Shown here piece by piece: positions 6,462 to 11,505 of a DNA stretch of 11,505 nucleotides (its first letter is position 1; each line of letters begins with the position of its first letter). Where the stretch lies: NCBI GenBank assembly GCA_003647375.1, contig QMMS01000123.1:1-11505 (forward strand). The letters run 5' to 3'. The translations under genes were made by a program, and so were the position numbers. The notes under the pieces are model-generated. The model saw only the letters and a program-made list of their open reading frames with translations, had not been told where the DNA came from and did not search any database. Origin of the DNA: Deltaproteobacteria bacterium (lineage in GTDB: Bacteria > Desulfobacterota > Desulfobacteria > Desulfobacterales > B30-G6).

Positions 6462-7520
6462 TCACCCGGCTGTATCTTCCCATGGGAAATGGGTGACCTC
6501 GTGGTTCATGGCATCAAAATTCTCCCTGGGAGTGTTGGGAGATGTGGTCCCCGCGGTTGAAAAAAGATACCCGGCCCATCCTCTAGCAGCTTCCAGATGC
6601 TGTTTCGTCTCCGCTGCTACTGCCTGAGCCGTACCCGTCAGAAAAGATCCATTCGGATTTAAATTGTCGAAAATTGCCACCCGATCTCCAACTTTTTCTT
6701 TGAGCTCTCTCAGGGGCAGAACCGAATCCTGTGTAATATTGCCGGGCATAATGCCGGCAATCGTCATTTCAAGAAGCATCTCCACGATACCGGTTTTGAC
6801 AATGGGGCCACACATGTGGGGCAGAACCATGGCACCCTGTTCGGCCAGCGCATTGACGACTGTGCTGGTAGGTTCGTGGATGAACGACCGATAGTGCTCC
6901 GGGGATATCAGCAGAGGGCATTCCATGTCCGCTCCATAAAAAATGTATTCCACGCCCGCGTCAGCAAGGGCTTTACCCATAGCGATGTCGATAGGCACCA
7001 ACACTTCCTGAAGTTTTTGTATCAACATGGGCTCCTGGTAAAAATCGGCCATGATTTCATTGGTCCCTCTCAAACGGGTGGCAATCGTAAATGGTGAAAT
7101 ATATTCACACGCAATGGGAACATCGCCCGCCAGTCGCTCTTTCAACATGGAAATACCGTCCAGAAATTGATCCATTTTTTTGTTGTTGACCTGTTGTCCG
7201 GCAATCCGTTCGATATCGTCGATCGAGTGGACCGCTGTCCGTTCGATCTTTGGGAACTCATTTTCAGGATAGGTGACATCACACCCCAGAGCTTCAGGAA
7301 TAATGCCGCCGATAAAGCTCATGCCAACCATGACCCAATCAAATTGATAGGTGTCGATGGCCTGCAAATGGGTGTCCACCATGGCCGCCCCCCCCAGGAG
7401 CGCATCCCTGAAAGAAGATCCGAAATAGCGACAAATGGGGGCTTCGTAGAATGGCGCATTGGGAATCCGGTCCACCGGTTGCATCCGGATAGCTGCTTGC
7501 ATTCGCTCGGTTGAATTCAT
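6462..7520 (-). CDS. MtaA/UroD-family methylcobamide methyltransferase-like protein
   Basis: This 352-residue protein belongs to the uroporphyrinogen decarboxylase/MtaA-MtbA superfamily, whose methyltransferase members move a methyl from a corrinoid protein to a zinc-bound thiol such as CoM. It opens with STERMQAAIRMQPVDRIPNA, as in MtaA-like proteins. H235 and C237 (LPHMCGP) match the zinc HxC motif. The usual third ligand, the Cys of a GCG-x-x-P-x-TP loop, is Gly324 in STAGTTSPNTPREN. C201 (DMECPLL) is another possible thiolate. The true start is the ATG at 7520: the frame stays open to 7784, but that part is the shadow of dapF and its translation is unlike this family. AAGGAG lies 12 bases upstream, slightly far. 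Next to MttB and corrinoid genes it is probably the acceptor methyltransferase; the acceptor is unknown. Confidence 0.88.
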   Translation of the reverse strand: MNSTERMQAAIRMQPVDRIPNAPFYEAPICRYFGSSFRDALLGGAAMVDTHLQAIDTYQFDWVMVGMSFIGGIIPEALGCDVTYPENEFPKIERTAVHSIDDIERIAGQQVNNKKMDQFLDGISMLKERLAGDVPIACEYISPFTIATRLRGTNEIMADFYQEPMLIQKLQEVLVPIDIAMGKALADAGVEYIFYGADMECPLLISPEHYRSFIHEPTSTVVNALAEQGAMVLPHMCGPIVKTGIVEMLLEMTIAGIMPGNITQDSVLPLRELKEKVGDRVAIFDNLNPNGSFLTGTAQAVAAETKQHLEAARGWAGYLFSTAGTTSPNTPRENFDAMNHEVTHFPWEDTAG

Positions 7521-7540
7521 TGAATTTCCATGCTCCTTTG

Positions 7541-7571
7541 CAACCGACGATTGGTTGATTACGATCAAACC
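7541..7571 (-). promoter_or_regulatory. Two mutually exclusive small hairpins between dapF and the MtaA-like gene
   Basis: In the mRNA, GGTTTGAT pairs with ATCAACC around CGTA (7553-7571; seven pairs with one bulged U), just after the dapF stop. The same CAACC can instead pair with GGTTG further on (7541-7557; five pairs), close to the ribosome site of the next gene. Only one stem can form at a time. The stems are short and could be chance; any role in setting translation of the next gene is conjecture. Confidence 0.25.
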
Positions 7572-7573
7572 GG

Positions 7574-8452
7574 CTAATCGGCCGGTAGAAAACCTGTATA
7601 GCAGACCTCCACGGGGCCCGTCATCTCGACTGTTCCATCGTCCAGAAGCTCGATGTCGACAGGTCCTGCCGGCATCTTGACCTTTATCCTTTTTTCTGTG
7701 ACAAGCCCACGACGGTATGCAGCACCCACGGCTGCACAGGCGCCCGTACCACAAGCGGTGGTTAAACTGCCCGGCCGTTCCCACACGGACAGGGCGAGGG
7801 TCGTGTCGTCCAAGACCTGGGCAACACCAATGTTGGCTTCTTCAGGAAATAGGGAGTGCTTCTGAAGCGTTTGCCCCCACTGCCGCAAGTCGACTGTCGA
7901 TAGGTCATCCACAAAAAAGACAGCATGTGGATTGCCTACATTCATCCCGACCGGATCACGAAGGGGGCCAGCCGATATATTCAGATGCAGGGTATCCATT
8001 TCACGCGCTAACGGTATATCATGCCAGCGGGTACGCAGAGATCCCATGTTGACGTTAATCTGTTTTTGACCCCTCCCTTGACATGTGAGCGCCCCGCCCA
8101 TAGTTTCGATGGTTACTTGGTTCATGCCGCTTTCCTGCATGAACAACCAGGCCACACACCGCGTTGCATTGCCACATGCCTCGACTTCACGACCATCCGG
8201 GTTCACTATTCGCACAAACGCATAGTACTCATCCGTTTTGAACCTCGCGGGCTCCACAATCAACAGCTCGTCTGCACCAATTCCTTCATGTCGGTCACAA
8301 ATCCTCTCAACCTCCTGGACGCCTGGCCGGTAGGCAGCGTGGCGAGCGTCGACGATAATGAAATCGTTTCTAAGACCGTGCATTTTGACAAAGGGTCTAC
8401 CCTGATTGAGGATGCCCGCCAAATCGTGCCTATTCCCGACATTTACTTTCAT
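7574..8452 (-). CDS. dapF: Diaminopimelate epimerase family protein (DapF-like)
   Basis: This 292-residue protein is of the DapF fold, a cofactor-independent epimerase that inverts the alpha carbon of LL- to meso-diaminopimelate with two cysteines. Counting from the ATG, C93 in VEACGNATRCVAW and C234 in TTACGTGACAA are the predicted base/acid pair; GNPHAVFF (173-180) and WERPGS (224-229) are conserved binding loops. Differences from textbook DapF are KMHGLRNDF (Arg for the usual Gly), GNAT in place of GNGA, and a 20-residue lead before the KMHG motif. The GNATRC form recalls alphaproteobacterial DapF. A TTG at 8476 would add eight residues; the ATG at 8452 is preferred, with a weak AGCAGG site. 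Beside a second racemase in a methyltransferase operon it may act on another amino acid and not on diaminopimelate; both readings remain open. Confidence 0.85.
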   Translation of the reverse strand: MKVNVGNRHDLAGILNQGRPFVKMHGLRNDFIIVDARHAAYRPGVQEVERICDRHEGIGADELLIVEPARFKTDEYYAFVRIVNPDGREVEACGNATRCVAWLFMQESGMNQVTIETMGGALTCQGRGQKQINVNMGSLRTRWHDIPLAREMDTLHLNISAGPLRDPVGMNVGNPHAVFFVDDLSTVDLRQWGQTLQKHSLFPEEANIGVAQVLDDTTLALSVWERPGSLTTACGTGACAAVGAAYRRGLVTEKRIKVKMPAGPVDIELLDDGTVEMTGPVEVCYTGFLPAD

Positions 8453-8494
8453 AAAACCTGCTAATTCTCTTGGCAAAACAACGGCAAATCCAAA

Positions 8495-9280
8495 TTAGAC
8501 ATGCCCGTAATAATCACGGTGAACGGTGATGCTGTAGGCAAAATCCAGAAGCGTTCCCCAGCTGAACAGAGGAATATCGATTTCACGCTGAAGTGCCCTG
8601 GCAAAAGGGGGAAATCCCGTGCATTCCAGTACCATGGCGCCCATTTTGGGATGACTTCGATAAAAGTCGACACCTGCAGCAATAAAATCTGATGCCGCTT
8701 TTTCATAATTGGCTCCCGGTGGGTCCGTGCGATTCGACTGGCTCCAAAGGTGTTCGAATTCAGGACAGTCGTAATCATCTTCAGCCCCGGCAATCACATA
8801 GTTGCTGCCAATCGCGACATTAACTGCTGAAAGGTGTGCATCGGTAAGATACATCTTCTCGGCCACCAGAATCCCTACGACCTTGTCAGGGCCCACGAGT
8901 TGCTGTGCCCAGGGAACCTGCAAAAGGCTGGACATGAAAACCGGCACATCCACGTGTCCGGCGATTTCCTTCTGAAAAAAAGCAAAATAGCCACACTCAG
9001 CGGCGATAGCCCGGCAGCCCATTCGTTCCAGTTTTTTAGCAGCTCTCTGGATCGGTTCCAAGCAGGGCGTCTTATCTTTTTCCACCACCAGCGCTTTGAT
9101 ATCGACCTCTTCAGCAATTTCGAATTGAATGGGAAATGGGTAGGCGCTGGCATTTCGAACATCACCGGGAAACCCAGGATATACATCGTCCAGAATAATG
9201 ATGCCTAGTCCCATACCATAACCTCGGTGATCTCTGCGTGCCCTGATTTTTTTAATGCCCCTATCACGATACGAAAACAC
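8495..9280 (-). CDS. Aspartate/glutamate/hydantoin racemase-superfamily protein
   Basis: This 261-residue protein has the layout of the Asp/Glu/hydantoin racemase superfamily, PLP-independent enzymes that use one Cys from each half. The N-terminal half contains AAECGYFAFFQ and the C-terminal half VLECTGFPPFA, the two catalytic-cysteine loops (compare CNT and GCTHYP of MurI). The chosen start is GTG at 9280: AAGGAGA lies five bases before it and the previous gene stops 13 bp upstream. A GTG at 9322 would overlap the methyltransferase gene and has no ribosome site. Residues 1-22 carry a basic stretch (KKIRARRDHR) before the fold begins at GLGIIILDD. The superfamily also includes decarboxylases (arylmalonate, maleate isomerase types), so racemase activity is probable but unproven. 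No substrate can be named. Confidence 0.82.
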   Translation of the reverse strand: MFSYRDRGIKKIRARRDHRGYGMGLGIIILDDVYPGFPGDVRNASAYPFPIQFEIAEEVDIKALVVEKDKTPCLEPIQRAAKKLERMGCRAIAAECGYFAFFQKEIAGHVDVPVFMSSLLQVPWAQQLVGPDKVVGILVAEKMYLTDAHLSAVNVAIGSNYVIAGAEDDYDCPEFEHLWSQSNRTDPPGANYEKAASDFIAAGVDFYRSHPKMGAMVLECTGFPPFARALQREIDIPLFSWGTLLDFAYSITVHRDYYGHV

Positions 9281-9293
9281 GGCACTCTCCTTC

Positions 9294-10766
9294 TTATCCT
9301 GTTTTTTCGAACACGAAAGCACTTTCTCTTTGTTCAGCCGCCTGGATTACCCCTGATATACGATCAAGGACTTCACTGGACAGTTGAATCGATGGCGGCC
9401 GGGATAGAATGTCGGCAAGTTTTTTTTGTACGCGGTCCAGCATGGTCCCTGCGCCATTTTCTTGCCAGGTATCCCATGCGCTTCGATCCATCAGGTCGGA
9501 TATATAGATTTCTTCCCGGCATCGCTTGACTGTTTCCGGGGTTGCAATAAAACTGCCACCGGGTCCAATTTCATCGATGAGATCAAGCATCAAGGTCTCC
9601 TCGGTGACCTCAATACCCCTGGCAATCCGCTTTGCCTGGGAAATAATCTCATCAATCATCACCAGCATTTCCAGTGAACCGATATCGGCACAGTCGAGAA
9701 ATCCAACATCATGCACCATATTTGCCTTGCTCAACTGGGACAGGATTACCTGTATCGTACTTTCGATGGCAGCCTGAAGATCTATTTCCTTGGCCTCCGA
9801 AGCACCGGCGGTCCCCATAAACGGAAAGCCCAGAAATTGGGTGACCTCCGAAATTGCTGCAGAGTATAGACTCGTTTCGGGTCCGCCATAGGCCACACGT
9901 GCCGTTCGAAGATCCATGGGTGTTGGAATCGCCCCGAGACAGACGGGCGCGCCAGGTTTCTTGAGCTGAAATATCGCCAGGCCGCTGAGCATGCAGACCA
10001 AGTTGGAAACCAGGAGGCCGGCTCCGGTGACAGGCGCACTCAACCCGGCCACACCGCCACCCATATAAATGATCGGTATGTTCTTCTCCACAGCCCACAA
10101 ACAGTTGTTCAGATCTTCATCGGTGTGCGTCAAAGGCGCCTGCCAGGTAGAAAAGAAGCCGAAATTAGGCCGCCGCTGAAACTTCTCCTCACTTCCTGAA
10201 ACGGCAGAGGCAATTTTATAGATGTCTTCGAGATGGTCTTTCTTAAATGCCCAGCCAAGAAGCGGCTTACCTGTATGGGTAATCATTTGCCCAAATTCAT
10301 AAACAGATGCCAAAGAGGATCTGACGTTGTCTATCAGCCCCAGGGACATGACATAATCGATGTTGTCCAAAGCGTCACAAACCCGAGCAGTCAGGGCCGG
10401 GTCGCTGTTTTGGGTTTTACGTTTTTTCCCGGTATCTGGATCCATGAAATAAGTACAGGTCGGTCCTGGTCCGAATCTGACGTGCTCCGAGTCAATAGAC
10501 ATGTTCCATTTTTGTTTTTGCCCGAATATCGTAAAAGCTTTGGGTGTGTCGGCCAGTGTGGATTCAATAATTTGAGAAGGGATACGTACACGATGACCTT
10601 CGATTTTAGCGCCGGCATCGTGCAGAAGCTGTCTCGCTTCCTGATTACGAACCTCAACGCCGGTTCGTTGCAAACAAGCCAGTGTTGCCTGGTAAATATT
10701 TCGGATCTGATTATCGGATAAGATTCGGAGATGTGGAGAATGAAATGCCGTATCGAACGAGTCCAT
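9294..10766 (-). CDS. MttB-family (COG5598) non-pyrrolysine corrinoid methyltransferase 2
   Basis: First gene of the operon, encoding a 490-residue MttB-superfamily protein that should transfer a methyl group from an amine or betaine to the corrinoid protein at 2933-3568. Family signs are the N-terminal helix LSDNQIRNIYQATLACLQRTG, the barrel segment MDLRTARVAYGGPE (284-297), which matches DMRTG-x-GSPE of its paralogue, and the C-terminal TPETVKRCREEIYISDLMDR. It is clearly diverged from the other copy (FGFFSTWQAPLTH at 203-215, YMGGGVAGLSAPVTG at 234-248) and has a longer C-terminal tail of about 35 residues. There is no internal TAG and the stop is TAA, so it is of the non-pyrrolysine class. 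AAAGGA lies about nine bases before the ATG. Two diverged copies suggest two substrates or successive demethylation steps, which is inference. Confidence 0.93.
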   Translation of the reverse strand: MDSFDTAFHSPHLRILSDNQIRNIYQATLACLQRTGVEVRNQEARQLLHDAGAKIEGHRVRIPSQIIESTLADTPKAFTIFGQKQKWNMSIDSEHVRFGPGPTCTYFMDPDTGKKRKTQNSDPALTARVCDALDNIDYVMSLGLIDNVRSSLASVYEFGQMITHTGKPLLGWAFKKDHLEDIYKIASAVSGSEEKFQRRPNFGFFSTWQAPLTHTDEDLNNCLWAVEKNIPIIYMGGGVAGLSAPVTGAGLLVSNLVCMLSGLAIFQLKKPGAPVCLGAIPTPMDLRTARVAYGGPETSLYSAAISEVTQFLGFPFMGTAGASEAKEIDLQAAIESTIQVILSQLSKANMVHDVGFLDCADIGSLEMLVMIDEIISQAKRIARGIEVTEETLMLDLIDEIGPGGSFIATPETVKRCREEIYISDLMDRSAWDTWQENGAGTMLDRVQKKLADILSRPPSIQLSSEVLDRISGVIQAAEQRESAFVFEKTG

Positions 10767-11013
10767 GATAGTATTTCCTTTTAATGGAAAATCGTATCTG
10801 TTGTTACCCGTGAAACGTTCACGTGCACACGGTTACCGCGAGCTCGGTCAATTCTGAGATAATAGAATAATACCTCAAATGCTGCTTCATATACATTTAA
10901 TTCAGAGAAAGCAATCCTAACCTGACAAATTATGGGGTGATTGTAAAAATTAAGGCGGGTAAAGAAAAATAACCTCTGCAGAGAAACAACTTTTGCGCGG
11001 AAAGGATCCGAAT
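10767..11013 (-). promoter_or_regulatory. Operon leader region with candidate operator at 10808-10832
   Basis: This 247-bp gap before the first methyltransferase gene is the likely promoter region of the operon. It holds CCGTG-N15-CACGG (10808-10832), which encloses GTGAA-ACG-TTCAC (10810-10822) and CACGTG (10822-10825 region), a cluster of overlapping inverted repeats suited to a dimeric regulator. I could not fix a promoter: TTGACC (minus strand, upstream of the palindrome) has no good -10 partner, and a TTGAGG with an AT-rich stretch further up is weak. No sigma-54 GG-N10-GC box was seen. CTCTGCAGAG near 10976-10985 followed by a T-rich run on the minus strand is a poor terminator for the stress-protein gene. 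Confidence 0.35.
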
Positions 11014-11451
11014 CTATCGGCCTAATCCGTTAACAGTTATTACCGGAAAAGGTGCATTTAAAATAATATACTGCGCTGTGGACCCGAACAAAAGCTTACC
11101 GACCTTTGATCTTTTCGATATCCCGATAAAAATGAATTCATAGTCTTTTCCCTCAGAAAACTTCACAAGTTGTTCTCCGGATGAATAGATATCCACAAGC
11201 AAGTGCGCATGATACGGGATATCGCTATTTATGAATTGTTCCTTAATCTGAAACTGAAACTCATCCTCCATCCTTTTTACTTCGGGTATCGCCAGCGGTT
11301 CTTCTCTTTTAAAGGTGGAAACGACATCTATGGCAACATGCCACTCTTTGGCATATTTTTGGGATAGCTTTAAGGTTGCTTTGGCAACATCAGTATCTTG
11401 GTAACATACCATTAAATTGCCGCGATTCTCTTTGCTTTTAAAAAATTTCAT
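11014..11451 (-). CDS. Universal stress protein (UspA) family protein
   Basis: This single-domain USP has 145 residues from the ATG at 11451, normal for the family. The C-terminal nucleotide-binding signature is visible: IGISKRSKVGKLLFGSTAQY (109-128), matching G-x2-G-x9-G(S/T) with G118, G123 and S124, followed by LNAPFPVITV. The acidic strand end usual near the N-terminus (VAxD) is replaced by MVCYQDTD. Its cellular role is not predictable; ATP-binding USPs respond to starvation or redox change. The frame stays open to the window edge and an in-frame TTG lies at 11502, but the residues before the ATG do not look like USP sequence. The ribosome site before the ATG is weak, so the start is uncertain. 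It lies 247 bp before the operon and is probably a separate unit. Confidence 0.88.
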   Translation of the reverse strand: MKFFKSKENRGNLMVCYQDTDVAKATLKLSQKYAKEWHVAIDVVSTFKREEPLAIPEVKRMEDEFQFQIKEQFINSDIPYHAHLLVDIYSSGEQLVKFSEGKDYEFIFIGISKRSKVGKLLFGSTAQYIILNAPFPVITVNGLGR

Positions 11452-11505
11452 CTGCTTATATCCGGTGTTGGTTTTCCTCAGTTTGCACTTTCGGTCGGTC
11501 AAGGA

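Noticed and set aside
6462..7520. True uroporphyrinogen decarboxylase (HemE)
   Set aside because: The HxC zinc-type motif and the MtaA-like N-terminus, with MttB and corrinoid neighbours, fit the methyltransferase branch and not heme synthesis.
7521..7784. 88-residue N-terminal extension of the MtaA-like protein
   Set aside because: This part overlaps the 3' end of the DapF-like gene in another frame, is Arg/Gly/Cys-rich and unlike the family; ATG 7520 gives the expected N-terminus.
8453..8476. TTG start adding eight residues to the DapF-like protein
   Set aside because: TTG is rare, no good ribosome site precedes it, and DapF proteins normally begin close to the KMHG motif; the ATG at 8452 is simpler.
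9281..9322. Upstream GTG start for the racemase-like gene
   Set aside because: It would overlap the methyltransferase coding end and has no ribosome site, while GTG 9280 has AAGGAGA five bases upstream.
4985..10766. Pyrrolysine (amber readthrough) in the MttB-type genes
   Set aside because: Both frames are uninterrupted to full family length and end in TAA, with no internal TAG.

Overview
The window looks like a chromosomal piece of an anaerobic bacterium. A sulfate-reducing or syntrophic member of Desulfobacterota is the best guess, because such genomes are rich in non-pyrrolysine MttB-family methyltransferases, cognate corrinoid proteins and MtaA-like zinc methyltransferases. This assignment is inferred from gene content; nothing in the window fixes the species.

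Layout. Every confidently called gene reads on the minus strand, so transcription runs from right to left. At the right edge is a universal stress protein (11014-11451). After a gene-free gap of about 250 bp with a candidate operator comes a run of eight closely spaced genes, probably one operon: MttB-family methyltransferase 2 (9294-10766), an Asp/Glu/hydantoin-racemase-like protein (8495-9280), a DapF-like epimerase (7574-8452), an MtaA/UroD-family protein (6462-7520), MttB-family methyltransferase 1 (4985-6388), glycine C-acetyltransferase Kbl (3694-4911), a B12-binding corrinoid protein (2933-3568), and a fused HisH-HisF protein of the eukaryotic HIS7 type (1328-2911). Below it is a VapB/VapC toxin-antitoxin pair (576-1225) with its own promoter and operator. 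The leftmost 575 bp looks AT-richer and has no confident gene; it holds a possible truncated gene tail, a possible gene remnant and a terminator-like hairpin.

How the genes may work together. In known systems an MttB-type protein moves a methyl group from a quaternary or tertiary amine to the cobalt of a corrinoid protein, and a second methyltransferase passes it to CoM or tetrahydrofolate. Here two different MttB homologues share one corrinoid protein and one MtaA-like partner, which lacks the usual third zinc cysteine. The presence of two cofactor-independent two-cysteine racemases and Kbl (glycine + acetyl-CoA <-> 2-amino-3-ketobutyrate + CoA) suggests use of an amino-acid-derived methylated compound, possibly in both stereoisomers, ending in glycine or acetyl-CoA. 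The substrate cannot be read from the sequence. The HIS7-type fusion at the end of this operon, away from other his genes, is the strangest neighbour, and it is preceded by a hairpin that buries its start codon.

No tRNA, rRNA, CRISPR array, complete insertion sequence or pyrrolysine (in-frame TAG) codon was seen.
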